From an uncultured Bacteroidales bacterium (GTDB taxonomy: Bacteria > Bacteroidota > Bacteroidia > Bacteroidales > UBA932), in the NCBI GenBank assembly GCA_946408295.1, contig CAMJRT010000004.1, positions 1 to 18,458 on the forward strand: DNA of 18,458 bases, read 5' to 3'. The first letter of the stretch is position 1. The number at the start of each line of letters is the position of its first letter. The notes under the pieces are model-generated. The model saw only the letters and a program-made list of their open reading frames with translations, was not told the origin of the DNA and made no database searches. Shown one piece after another: positions 1-7,979 of this stretch. Position numbers and translations under genes: made by a program.

Positions 1-960
1 GTCATAGGCCCTTTGGCCAAGAATGGAAGCGATCTGCGCGGCAACTGGAAAGCCCATTCCGAAGCAAATGAAGTGGAAACCATTCTGGAGGGACTTATCC
101 GGGAATTTCCGGACGCTGATATACGCTACGCCGAAGGATGTACGATAGAAGGGAAACGAGGGGCCGATCAGTCTGATGCTTTACGGCTGGCCCGATGGGC
201 GGATGTCGTCATTCTCTGCCTTGGTGAGAAACTGAATTGGAGCGGTGAAAATACCTCCCGCACATCAATCGCCCTCCCTTCCGGACAGGAAACACTATTG
301 GAAGCCATCAAAAAGACCGGCACCCCGGTCGTCGTGACCCTGACCAACGGCCGTCCGTTGGAATTGAACAGAGTGGAACCGCTTGCCGATGCGATCGTGG
401 AGACTTGGCAACCGGGCTGCAACGGAGCATCGGCCCTCGCCGGTATTCTAAGCGGCCGCATCAATCCCTCCGGCAAGCTTGCCGTAACATTCCCCTACTC
501 CGGAGGTCAGATTCCCATTTATTACAATCGCCACAAGCCCGGGCGAAGAGGCACGCAAGGCCTTTATAAGGATCAGACATCCGAGCCGATGTACCCTTTT
601 GGATACGGATTGAGTTATACCTCATTTTCGTATGGAGTACCGACCTTATGCTCAGATGCTTCCTTGAAACAAAGTTTTACGATAGAAATACCCGTTACGA
701 ACACCGGCAGCCGGGATGGCCAGGAGACCGTCCTTTGGTTTGTCAGCGATCCATACTGCTCCACACTGACCAGGCCGGAAAAAGAGCTCAAATTTTTTGA
801 GAAGCGTTGGATTCGTAAAGGAGAAACACAGTTGTTCCGGTTCGAAGTAAATCCGGCGCGGGATCTTGGCTATCTGGACGCAAGGGGAAACTATTTTACC
901 GAACCGGGAGAATTCCACATCCTCGTTGGAGATAAAGACCTGAAACTCATTTTGGAATGA
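1..960 (+). CDS. Glycoside hydrolase family 3 beta-glucosidase-type enzyme, C-terminal part (5' end outside window)
   Basis: About 319 codons are visible and the frame is open from base 1 (VIGPLAKNG), so the N-terminal GH3 barrel lies upstream of the window. What remains is the GH3 C-terminal alpha/beta sandwich: VVILCLGE, then NWSGENTSRTSIALPSGQE, where the Glu of SGEN (visible residue 83) aligns with the family acid/base position. This is followed by GTPVVVTLTNGRPLEL, the WQPG motif, NPSGKLAVTFPYS and YPFGYGLSYTSF. A fibronectin-III-like domain fills roughly the last 110 residues. Known GH3 members of this architecture remove beta-linked glucose or xylose from non-reducing ends, usually in the periplasm. 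The stop overlaps the start of the GH2 gene (ATGA), so the two are probably translated together as part of a polysaccharide-utilisation operon. The family is clear, but the sugar specificity cannot be read from this part. Confidence 0.93.
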   Translation, partial: VIGPLAKNGSDLRGNWKAHSEANEVETILEGLIREFPDADIRYAEGCTIEGKRGADQSDALRLARWADVVILCLGEKLNWSGENTSRTSIALPSGQETLLEAIKKTGTPVVVTLTNGRPLELNRVEPLADAIVETWQPGCNGASALAGILSGRINPSGKLAVTFPYSGGQIPIYYNRHKPGRRGTQGLYKDQTSEPMYPFGYGLSYTSFSYGVPTLCSDASLKQSFTIEIPVTNTGSRDGQETVLWFVSDPYCSTLTRPEKELKFFEKRWIRKGETQLFRFEVNPARDLGYLDARGNYFTEPGEFHILVGDKDLKLILE

Positions 961-3377
961 AAAAAAGCTTACTTCTGCTGGTTTTACTGATGGCGGTAAC
1001 AACAGTCCGCGCCCAGCGCAGCGATGTGCTGTTGGAAAAAGGATGGGAATTCCGTTTGGGAGACAGCGGAAATTCCTGGTCTAAAGTCCGGATTCCGCAT
1101 GATTGGGCCATATACGGACCTTTCAGCCGGGACAATGACCTGCAGAATGTGGCCATCACTCAAAATTTCGAAAAGAAAGCGTCCCTGAAAACGGGTCGCA
1201 CCGGAGGGTTGCCCTATGTGGGCTGCGGTTGGTACAGACGCACAATAGATATTCCGTCCGGGAAAAAAGCGACGCTCTTGTTTGACGGAGCGATGAGTGA
1301 AGCCAAGGTTTTTGTGAATGGAAAGGAAGTCTGCTTCTGGCCTTATGGATACAACTCTTTCTATGTAGACATCAGCGATGTGGCGCGGCCGGGAAAGAAC
1401 GAACTTCGTGTGCGTCTTGAGAACATGCCCAATTCTTCACGTTGGTATCCTGGGGCCGGATTATACAGAAATGTACATTTGATCCTCACAGAGGAGCTCC
1501 ACGTCGGAATCTGGGGCACTTATCTGACGACTCCTCTGGTTTCAGAAGAGCAGGCTTCGGTGCATTTGGAAACAACGCTCGAAGGCAGAACTTCCGCGTC
1601 CACAAGGGTACACACCACCCTTTTTGATCCGTCGGGGAATGTCGTGGCGGAGGACGCTTGTTCTCCCGGAAAAGAAAACAACCGGACAATACAAGATTTC
1701 ACCCTTATGTCTCCGGAACTCTGGAGCCCCGAATCGCCTTCGCTTTACAAGGCCGTTACCATCGTTAGTGACCGCGGCAGGCAGACAGACAGGTATGAAA
1801 CATTTTTTGGGATACGTTCCATAGAATTCATCCCGGGGAAAGGTTTTCTCCTGAATGGAATTCTCCGGAAATTCCAAGGCGTGTGCAACCATCACGATCT
1901 CGGTCCTCTGGGAGCCGCCGTCAATGAGTCTGCCCTGCGCTACCAACTTGCGCTCTTGAAAGATATGGGCTGCGATGCCGTTCGGACATCCCATAACATG
2001 CCGGCCCCGGAACTGGTTCGTTTATGCGACGAGATGGGACTGATGATGATGCTGGAACCATTCGACGAATGGGATGTAGCCAAGTGTCGGAACGGTTATC
2101 ATCGCTACTTTGCGGACTGGGCGGAGAAGGATATGGTAAATATGCTACGACAGTACCGCAACCATCCTTCGGTCATTCTCTGGAGCATCGGCAACGAGGT
2201 ACCGACCCAATGCAGCCCTGATGGATATAAAGTGGCGACCTTTTTACGGGATATCTGCCACCGGGAAGATCCTTCACGCCCGGTTACCTGCGGGATGGAC
2301 AGGGTAGACTGTATATTGGACAACGGCTTCGGCGCAGTCGTAGATGTCCCAGGAATCAATTACAGGACATTCCGTTACCTGGAGGCCTATGAAACCCTGC
2401 CGCAAGGCTTCATTCTCGGCTCCGAAACTGGTTCTACCGTGAGTTCAAGAGGAGTTTACAAGTTACCGGCCATCAAGCGCTTCAGCGCCAAGGATGCGGA
2501 CCACCAATGCTCCGCATATGATTTGGATGCGTGTGCCTGGTCGAATATTCCGGATGTGGATTTCGCCCTGGCGGAAGACTATCCTTGGACGGTCGGCCAA
2601 TTTGTCTGGACAGGATTTGATTATTTGGGAGAACCCAGTCCTTATGATACGGATTCCTGGCCTAATCACAGTTCCATGTTTGGTATCATCGACCTTGCCA
2701 GCCTTCCCAAAGACAGGTATTATCTTTTCCGCAGCATTTGGAACAAAAAGGACGAAACCTTACATTTGCTTCCCCACTGGAACTGGAATGAGGGCGATGT
2801 CGTACCCGTATTTGTGTACAGTTCCTATGATGAAGCCGAATTGTTTGTCAATGGGGTTTCACAAGGCCGCCGCCGTAAGCAAACAGCCTCCAAACCCACA
2901 TTGGGCGGACAGGAAGAGGAACTTGAAGCCCGGTACCGGCTGATATGGGATGCCGTTCCTTTCAAAGCCGGAGAACTCAAGGCCGTTGCCTATAGAGAAG
3001 GAAATGCGATAGACTCCGTCTGCATACGTACGGCGGGTAAGCCTCATCATATTTCTTTGAAAAGTTCGCGTCCTACATTGAAGGCCAACGGAAAAGACTT
3101 GGCCTACATCACTGTTTCGGTCTTGGACAAAGACGGCAATCTTTGTCCGATGGATTCCAGTTTACTCTGTTTCAAAGTCAGCGGTTCCGGCAGCTATCGT
3201 GCAGCCGCCAATGGAGATCCGACCTGCCTGGACATTTTCCACAAGCCCAAGATGCACGTTTTCAATGGAAAGCTCACGGTCATTATCCAATCTTCTGAAA
3301 AGCCCGGCATCATACGTTTGCAGGCAAAGGGCCCGCAACTACGTTCAACGGTATTGAAAATCAGTACCCACCGCTAA
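957..3377 (+). CDS. Secreted glycoside hydrolase family 2 beta-galactosidase-type enzyme
   Basis: The 806-residue protein begins with a signal peptide, MKKSLLLLVLLMAVTTVRAQ, with cleavage likely near Ala19. The sugar-binding jelly-roll domain spans about residues 25-180 (PHDW at 47-50, GWYRR at 91-95, NSSRWYPGAGLYRNV). An Ig-like GH2 domain follows at about 185-288, then the TIM barrel at about 290-600. GVCNHHDLG and VRTSHNMPAPEL are GH2 hallmarks. The predicted acid/base is Glu414 in SIGNEVP and the predicted nucleophile is Glu490 in ILGSETGS. A DUF4982-like segment (about 612-685) and a C-terminal Ig-like domain (about 697-800) complete the usual Bacteroides architecture, and the length is normal. 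The start is set by the signal peptide and by the ATGA overlap with the preceding GH3 gene. Beta-galactosidase is the best call; other beta-glycosidase activities of GH2 remain possible. Confidence 0.93.
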   Translation: MKKSLLLLVLLMAVTTVRAQRSDVLLEKGWEFRLGDSGNSWSKVRIPHDWAIYGPFSRDNDLQNVAITQNFEKKASLKTGRTGGLPYVGCGWYRRTIDIPSGKKATLLFDGAMSEAKVFVNGKEVCFWPYGYNSFYVDISDVARPGKNELRVRLENMPNSSRWYPGAGLYRNVHLILTEELHVGIWGTYLTTPLVSEEQASVHLETTLEGRTSASTRVHTTLFDPSGNVVAEDACSPGKENNRTIQDFTLMSPELWSPESPSLYKAVTIVSDRGRQTDRYETFFGIRSIEFIPGKGFLLNGILRKFQGVCNHHDLGPLGAAVNESALRYQLALLKDMGCDAVRTSHNMPAPELVRLCDEMGLMMMLEPFDEWDVAKCRNGYHRYFADWAEKDMVNMLRQYRNHPSVILWSIGNEVPTQCSPDGYKVATFLRDICHREDPSRPVTCGMDRVDCILDNGFGAVVDVPGINYRTFRYLEAYETLPQGFILGSETGSTVSSRGVYKLPAIKRFSAKDADHQCSAYDLDACAWSNIPDVDFALAEDYPWTVGQFVWTGFDYLGEPSPYDTDSWPNHSSMFGIIDLASLPKDRYYLFRSIWNKKDETLHLLPHWNWNEGDVVPVFVYSSYDEAELFVNGVSQGRRRKQTASKPTLGGQEEELEARYRLIWDAVPFKAGELKAVAYREGNAIDSVCIRTAGKPHHISLKSSRPTLKANGKDLAYITVSVLDKDGNLCPMDSSLLCFKVSGSGSYRAAANGDPTCLDIFHKPKMHVFNGKLTVIIQSSEKPGIIRLQAKGPQLRSTVLKISTHR

Positions 3378-3398
3378 AACGATGCGCTGACCACAGGA

Positions 3399-5144
3399 TT
3401 ATTCCATGCAGTCTTTGGGGACGCTGTAAACCACTCGGAGAACCGGGTGGTTTTCTGCATCATCCGGGCCGCAGAGAACGGCGTTGTAGTAACGGGCCGG
3501 GTCTGCCAGATACTGTACGCTGGAGGTGCTGCCGGAAGAGGCGTTCATCATACTATAGTAGTACATCATACTATAGTAACTGTTGTAATTGTTGTAGCCG
3601 TAGCCGCCATAGCCGCCGCCGTACATACTGTTGAGATAACTGTAATACATCATCTGGTTGTAGTAATCGGCATCGGCGTTGGAGACGGCCTGCGTAACGA
3701 TGGTCTCCGGGGCTTTGATAAACATCCAGATGTCCTGTTTGGCCAAATCCGTCTCCGAAGGGTTTTTCAACTTGAGCAAATGCTGGGTATGGAAACTGAT
3801 ATCCGGGGAATACTCCAGGTTGCTGCGGTCTATCACGCCCTGGTCTTCCGCACTGACACCCGCGTCCGTAATCGGCGGAAAATCGGTGTAAACCACTTTT
3901 TCCGTTTTCCCGTAAATGCGGAAATCCGTACTGTCCAGAACGGAATGCATCGGGGAAAACATCAGCGGATACTGGTCCAATAGGTCAAAATCGGCAGGCT
4001 CTTTAAAAGAAAATGCGATGGAGGCTTGATCGATAATGACTTTGCTGATATCTTTGATTTTATGCCCGGCAAAACGACGCAACAGCGAATCGCGGATTTC
4101 CCCGGCGGAAATCACCGGACGCAATCCGGCCCCACCTTCCAGATAAATCTTGGTTCCGGCCGTGTAACTCTTGCCGTCGGCGGCAAGCGTCATCCCGTCC
4201 AATACCTGCAAGGGCGAATGGGAAATGCCGTTGAACGCTTCCTGGCGAGGCAGGCTGGCGGCGTCCGTCGGAATGGACTGGGGGCCGAACAGAAAAATGA
4301 AAGAGGTGTCCGTATAGTCCGTATTCGCACCGTATTTGGCTTTGAAACGCAATTCGGCATAATTGCCGGAAATGACATAGGTGCTGGTATTCAGATTGAG
4401 TTTCAACTGAAAAAGATTGATGCGCCCCTTGCTGCTTCCGGCGGGCTCATCGCAAGTCAGGTAGATACCCGGAAAATCTTTCAGGTAACTCGAATTGCTC
4501 AAGGTGTCAAAATGGTCCACCTTGAAAACTTTCTCGTGCTGGGCGTTTTCAACAGCCTTGGCAAGCCATTTCACTTTCAGGTCATTGTAAAATTCGGGCC
4601 GGAAATGGAGGTTCAGCGTATCTTCGCCGGAATAGACGGGGGCGTAGTCGGTGATGGGCTCCGCACCGATGAGGGCCCGGTCTATCTTTTTGACATCTTC
4701 CGTATAAAAAAATTCCTTCGCATTGTTGATATCGCAGTCGCTGTTGAGGGCATAGACGCGCATAATTTGCGGAAGGCGGGGATCTTCACCGACGGGCAGG
4801 GACAGGGAATCCCGCGACATCGTCAGGTAAAAACCCAGAAACTCGGTTTCCTTTCCAAAATTCAGCACGGAGTCCACCGGAACAAGCGTGAATGCGGAAG
4901 ACTTGACGGTCAAGCCGAACTCCTCGTCTTTGACGGCTCCCACCGTGATGCGGAAGTTGCTGCGGCCGAATGATTTTTCCGCCCGCTGCACACGGATGTT
5001 TTTGAGGGGAATCGTCTCACAAAACACATCGTAGCGATGCTCTCGGGGAGAAAGGTTCTGCCCGAGGTTGGTATCCACCTTGACGCAGGAAGAGACCAGC
5101 AACAGCCCGGCAAACATCGCATAGCAGTATTTTTTCAGCCTCAT
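3399..5144 (-). CDS. DUF4270 family lipoprotein
   Basis: This 581-residue protein has a lipoprotein signal peptide ending in the lipobox LVSSC, with Cys20 as the lipidated residue, so it is anchored in the outer membrane or faces the periplasm. The overall sequence resembles the Bacteroidota DUF4270 family, whose function is unknown, and the length is normal for it. The body is beta-rich and has no catalytic motif I recognise. Residues about 490-536 are strikingly rich in Tyr, Gly and Met (15 Tyr in 47 residues) and include two copies of YYSMM, encoded by an 18-base tandem unit. The gene starts 21 bases after the GT5-like gene, so the two form an operon. As I recall, this pairing recurs in Bacteroidales, but I could not check that here. 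The family call rests on that context and on general sequence character. Confidence 0.8.
   Translation of the reverse strand: MRLKKYCYAMFAGLLLVSSCVKVDTNLGQNLSPREHRYDVFCETIPLKNIRVQRAEKSFGRSNFRITVGAVKDEEFGLTVKSSAFTLVPVDSVLNFGKETEFLGFYLTMSRDSLSLPVGEDPRLPQIMRVYALNSDCDINNAKEFFYTEDVKKIDRALIGAEPITDYAPVYSGEDTLNLHFRPEFYNDLKVKWLAKAVENAQHEKVFKVDHFDTLSNSSYLKDFPGIYLTCDEPAGSSKGRINLFQLKLNLNTSTYVISGNYAELRFKAKYGANTDYTDTSFIFLFGPQSIPTDAASLPRQEAFNGISHSPLQVLDGMTLAADGKSYTAGTKIYLEGGAGLRPVISAGEIRDSLLRRFAGHKIKDISKVIIDQASIAFSFKEPADFDLLDQYPLMFSPMHSVLDSTDFRIYGKTEKVVYTDFPPITDAGVSAEDQGVIDRSNLEYSPDISFHTQHLLKLKNPSETDLAKQDIWMFIKAPETIVTQAVSNADADYYNQMMYYSYLNSMYGGGYGGYGYNNYNSYYSMMYYYSMMNASSGSTSSVQYLADPARYYNAVLCGPDDAENHPVLRVVYSVPKDCME
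3428..3454 (+). terminator. Candidate intrinsic terminator for the GH3-GH2 operon
   Basis: The stem CCACTCGG, loop AGAA, stem CCGGGTGG (one T-G wobble) is followed by TTTT. The flanking AAA and TTT can lengthen the stem to 11 pairs. It lies about 50 bases after the GH2 stop, and it sits inside the 3' end of the oppositely oriented DUF4270 gene. It could act in both directions, but the T-run suits the plus strand. Its position and shape support the call; the fold was judged by eye only. Confidence 0.5.
3546..3578. repeat. 18-bp-period tandem repeat coding for YYSMM
   Basis: The 15-base word CATCATACTATAGTA occurs at 3546-3560 and again at 3564-3578, a period of 18 bases (six codons). It lies inside the DUF4270 gene and encodes the repeated YYSMM part of its Tyr-rich tract. 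Because the period is a multiple of three, gain or loss of a unit would keep the frame. Confidence 0.85.
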
Positions 5145-5165
5145 CTTTCTTTATCTTTCCGAACC

Positions 5166-5981
5166 CTAAAATTGATCGTAGAAGTCGTTGTAGTCATCGA
5201 TATAGCGCCCATTCTCAAAGGATTCCCCGCTGAATTCCAGCGTAGGAAGGCCCAGATTCCGGCACCAGTCTCCCAACGCGGGCTCTACATCCGGACTGCC
5301 GAAAATCAACCCGTCACTGAACTGTGCCGCCGTCCTGGCCAGATTGACGCCTGTCGGCTGCTCCAGCAGGGCGACATCCTCATTCTTGACACCCGGGATA
5401 AGCGCCTTGGTCATAAAGTCCGCTTGAAAAGGCTCCTGCTGCAAATCATTATATAGGGAAAGTACGACCTTGCTATGCGCAAAAATCGGATCCTTGTAAT
5501 AACATTTTTTCAGATAGAGAGGAATCAGATGGGTAATCCATCCCTGGCAGTGGATGATGTCGGGTGCCCAACGCAGTTTTTTGACCGTCTCCAACACGCC
5601 GCGCGCAAAGAAAATCGCACGTTCGGCATTGTCGGCAAAGGCTTTTCCCTTGGCATCGGTCAAGGTCGCCTTGCGATTGAAATAATCTTCATTGGCGATG
5701 AAATAGACCTGCATACGGGCGGCAGCCAGGGAAGCGACCTTGATAATCAAGGGCCGGTCCACATCGCCGATAATGAGGTTCATCCCCGACAGGCGGATCA
5801 CTTCGTGAAGTTGGTGTTTGCGCTCGTTGATACAGCCGAAGCGAGGCATAAAAGAGCGGATTTCCTTCTTGCGGTCCTGTATCCCCTGCGGAAGGTAGCG
5901 GCCGATGTTCGCAAGCGGACTCTCCGGAAGATAGGGAAATATCTCCGAATTGATGAATAATACTCTTTTTGTTTCTCCCAT
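5166..5981 (-). CDS. Short GT5-type glycogen/starch synthase-like protein (N-terminal domain only)
   Basis: The start chosen is MGETKRVLFINSEIFPYLP, which aligns with the first beta strand of GT5 glycogen synthases; upstream in-frame codons are non-homologous. The 271-residue product covers only the N-terminal Rossmann half. Visible features are the VLFINSEIFPYL opening, PDIIHCQGWITHLIPLYL near residue 140 (the usual D-I-I-H-x-H-D-W region) and KVVLSLYNDLQQE, where full synthases have a V-x-T-I-H-N-L segment. Full-length GlgA is about 480 residues and has a Lys-Thr-Gly-Gly-Leu loop near the N-terminus that binds ADP-glucose; here the equivalent reads PESPL. Glycogen synthesis by this protein alone is therefore doubtful. 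Bacteroidota genomes often annotate such short proteins as glycogen synthase, so this is probably a family trait and not a truncation. It is the first gene of an operon with the DUF4270 lipoprotein. Confidence 0.8.
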   Translation of the reverse strand: MGETKRVLFINSEIFPYLPESPLANIGRYLPQGIQDRKKEIRSFMPRFGCINERKHQLHEVIRLSGMNLIIGDVDRPLIIKVASLAAARMQVYFIANEDYFNRKATLTDAKGKAFADNAERAIFFARGVLETVKKLRWAPDIIHCQGWITHLIPLYLKKCYYKDPIFAHSKVVLSLYNDLQQEPFQADFMTKALIPGVKNEDVALLEQPTGVNLARTAAQFSDGLIFGSPDVEPALGDWCRNLGLPTLEFSGESFENGRYIDDYNDFYDQF

Positions 5982-6028
5982 ATATTTCTGATGTCGTCCG
6001 CGAGCGGACATATTGGCACAAATTCTCA

Positions 6029-6036
6029 CAAAGGTA
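6029..6036 (-). promoter_or_regulatory. Bacteroidota -7 box for the GT5-like/DUF4270 operon
   Basis: The plus-strand word CAAAGGTA reads TACCTTTG on the minus strand, an exact match to the Bacteroidota -7 consensus TAnnTTTG. Transcription would begin some 7 bases further on, leaving a leader of about 40 bases. No clear TTTG -33 box is found at the usual 19-21 base spacing. It is one arm of an 11-bp inverted repeat shared with the ftsX promoter. Confidence 0.6.
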
Positions 6037-6058
6037 ACAATTTTTTTTGAATTTTGAT

Positions 6059-6066
6059 TACCTTTG
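6059..6066 (+). promoter_or_regulatory. Bacteroidota -7 box for the ftsX cluster
   Basis: TACCTTTG matches TAnnTTTG exactly. The ftsX start codon lies only 20 bases beyond, so the leader would be about a dozen bases. A standard -33 TTTG is not seen at 19-21 bases, which lowers certainty. Confidence 0.6.
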
Positions 6067-6085
6067 TGCGGTATATGGTATCGCA

Positions 6086-6964
6086 ATGTCTGATTCTCAA
6101 TCACATCTCCTGAATCGCAGGCTGTTAAGCGCCTGGGTATCATCCGTCATCAGCATCTCACTCGTTCTGCTGCTGGTGGGTGTGGGCAGCCTGCTGCTGG
6201 TCAATACCGGACGCTTTTCCCGCTACATCAAGGAAAATATGAGCGTGACGGTGCTGATGAAGCAGGATGTGGGGGAAAATCAAGCGCTCGCCTTTCTTTC
6301 AGAACTGGACAGAAGCCCCTACATCAAGTCCTCCACCTATATTTCCAAAGAGCAGGGCATCAAGGAAATGTCCGAGCTGCTGGGCGAAGACTTCCTCTCG
6401 ATTTTTTCTTCCGCCCCCATTCCCATTTCGCTGGATTTGACCTTGAAAGGGGAGTATGTCGTCCGCGACAGCATGGAGGTGCTTCGCCACAACCTGATGG
6501 CTTCTCCCCTGGTGGACAATGTGACCTACCAGGAGGGCATCGTGGAGGCGATGAACCAGAATCTGGCAAAAATCAGTATGATTCTGGCCGGGCTGATCGC
6601 CCTTTTGCTGTTCCTGTCCTTCGTACTGATCAACAACACGATCCGCTTAAGCGTCTATGCCCGGCGTTTTACCGTCCACACGATGAAACTGGTGGGAGCG
6701 ACCAAAAATTTTATTCGCCGGCCTTTTCTGGTGCAAGCCCTGGTGCAGGCCCTGTTTTCCGTGGAACTGGCCTGCGCCGCCTTGACGGGCCTATTGTTTT
6801 TCCTGCGCAGCCAATTCCCTCCCTTCTATGAGGTCTTCCCGATGGAGCGCGTGTTGGCCGCGATGGGCATCGTGCTGGCTTCGGGCCTGGTCATTTGTTT
6901 GTGCAGCACCTATTTTACAGTCGGTCGGATGATTGGTCTGGACCGTACGGAATTATATTATTGA
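6086..6964 (+). CDS. ftsX: Cell division protein FtsX
   Basis: The 292-residue protein has the FtsX layout: a short cytoplasmic N-terminus, TM1 (about residues 17-40), a periplasmic domain (about 45-160, MSVTVLMKQDVGENQ onward) and three further TM helices (about 163-183, 215-240 and 256-277). The MKLVGATKNFIRRPFLVQ segment between TM2 and TM3 is the family signature. FtsX pairs with the ATPase FtsE and couples divisome activity to peptidoglycan hydrolases; no ftsE is present in this window. I chose the ATG that begins MSDSQSHLLNRRLL because upstream codons overlap the promoter. Its stop shares one base with the start of the DUF3098 gene. Confidence 0.92.
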   Translation: MSDSQSHLLNRRLLSAWVSSVISISLVLLLVGVGSLLLVNTGRFSRYIKENMSVTVLMKQDVGENQALAFLSELDRSPYIKSSTYISKEQGIKEMSELLGEDFLSIFSSAPIPISLDLTLKGEYVVRDSMEVLRHNLMASPLVDNVTYQEGIVEAMNQNLAKISMILAGLIALLLFLSFVLINNTIRLSVYARRFTVHTMKLVGATKNFIRRPFLVQALVQALFSVELACAALTGLLFFLRSQFPPFYEVFPMERVLAAMGIVLASGLVICLCSTYFTVGRMIGLDRTELYY

Positions 6965-7191
6965 TGATGAAAAGTTTGTTTCCCATTTCCCGGCAGGGAA
7001 TCCGGCTGCTGGCCATCGGCTTCGGTGTAATGGTACTGGGCTTTGTCCTGATGATGGGCGGAGGCAGCGACGATCCGAACCGCTTCAGTTACGCGATGTT
7101 TGATTTCCAACGCACGGTGCTTTCTCCCCTGGTCATCCTGGCCGGCGTGGTGACGGTCATCGTAGGCATTATGCGCAAACCGAAACAATGA
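6964..7191 (+). CDS. DUF3098 family small inner-membrane protein
   Basis: This 75-residue protein has two hydrophobic helices (about residues 13-32 and 53-70) joined by a short loop, SDDPNRFSYAMFDFQRT, and a basic tail, MRKPKQ. It matches the Bacteroidota DUF3098 family in size, in the R-F-x4-F-x3-R loop pattern and in its place between ftsX and uppP. The function is unknown. The ATG overlaps the ftsX stop by one base, with a second ATG directly after, and the stop overlaps the uppP start as ATGA. It is therefore probably produced together with FtsX and UppP, and an envelope or division role is plausible from context only. Confidence 0.85.
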   Translation: MMKSLFPISRQGIRLLAIGFGVMVLGFVLMMGGGSDDPNRFSYAMFDFQRTVLSPLVILAGVVTVIVGIMRKPKQ

Positions 7192-7976
7192 GTTGGCTGG
7201 AAGCATTGATCCTGGGCCTTGTTCAGGGCTTGACCGAATTTTTGCCGGTCAGCAGCAGCGGCCACCTGATGATTGGCCAGCGACTGCTCGGAACGCAGTT
7301 GGAGGGGGGTGAAGACTTGCTCTTCGTCGTGCTGGTACACGCGGCGACGGTGCTTGCGACCATCGTGGTCTTCCGCCGACAGATTGGGGGCCTCTTGAAG
7401 GATTTGTTCCGCTTCCAATACAATGAAGGGACGGATTATATTCTGAAAATCGGGCTGTCGATGGTTCCCGTAATGATTGTCGGGTTGTTTTTCAAGGATC
7501 AGGTGGAGGCGCTGTTCTCCTCAATGACCGTGGTGGGCGTCTGCCTGCTGGTCACGGCGCTTTTGCTGTTCTTGTCAGACCATTTGACCCCGGCTCCCCG
7601 AGGCGGCATCTCCTGGTGGCAGGCCTTTGTGATTGGGCTGGGCCAGAGCCTGGCCGTCCTTCCCGGCCTGTCCCGTTCCGGCACCACCATTGCTACCGGC
7701 CTGCTTTCCGGCGTCAAGCGCAGCGAAGTCGCCCAATTCTCCTTTCTGATGGTGCTCGTTCCCATTCTGGGCGAAGCGTTCCTGGATGTAATGAAGGGTG
7801 ACATTTTTTCCACCCAAATGGGTACGCTGCCGCTGATTTGCGGTTTTGTCGCCGCCTTTGTATCCGGCCTGTTCGCCTGCCGCGTGATGATTGCGCTGGT
7901 CAAGAAGGCCCGCCTGAGTTGGTTTGCCCTGTATTGCGCGCTGGCCGGTACATTGACCTTGATTTTCCTTTCTTAA
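7188..7976 (+). CDS. uppP: Undecaprenyl-diphosphate phosphatase UppP (BacA)
   Basis: The 262-residue polytopic membrane protein carries both UppP signatures: QGLTEFLPVSSSGH at residues 13-26 (catalytic Glu17, with the Ser cluster behind it) and PGLSRSGTTIATG at 159-171, including Arg163. It removes a phosphate from undecaprenyl diphosphate at the inner membrane to regenerate the lipid carrier for peptidoglycan and surface glycans. The length is normal. The ATGA overlap with the DUF3098 gene fixes the start. The gap to the next gene is only three bases. Confidence 0.97.
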   Translation: MSWLEALILGLVQGLTEFLPVSSSGHLMIGQRLLGTQLEGGEDLLFVVLVHAATVLATIVVFRRQIGGLLKDLFRFQYNEGTDYILKIGLSMVPVMIVGLFFKDQVEALFSSMTVVGVCLLVTALLLFLSDHLTPAPRGGISWWQAFVIGLGQSLAVLPGLSRSGTTIATGLLSGVKRSEVAQFSFLMVLVPILGEAFLDVMKGDIFSTQMGTLPLICGFVAAFVSGLFACRVMIALVKKARLSWFALYCALAGTLTLIFLS

Positions 7977-7979
7977 GTT

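Larger units (their letters stand above)
6027..6068. repeat. 11-bp perfect inverted repeat holding divergent promoters
   Basis: CACAAAGGTAA at 6027-6037 is the exact reverse complement of TTACCTTTGTG at 6058-6068, with a 20-base AT-rich spacer. Each arm contains a -7 box facing outward. The symmetry suggests either two back-to-back promoters or a site for a shared regulator. Confidence 0.75.

Noticed and set aside
3520..3680. CRISPR-like or satellite array
   Set aside because: Only two copies of a short word inside a coding frame; no spacers of even length and no cas genes.
4026..4973. Plus-strand 315-codon open frame opposite the DUF4270 gene
   Set aside because: No recognisable domain, and it lies fully within a lipoprotein gene that has an operon partner.
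5982..6143. 54-codon N-terminal extension of the GT5-like protein
   Set aside because: It crosses the divergent promoter region and does not resemble GT5; homology begins at MGETKRVLF.
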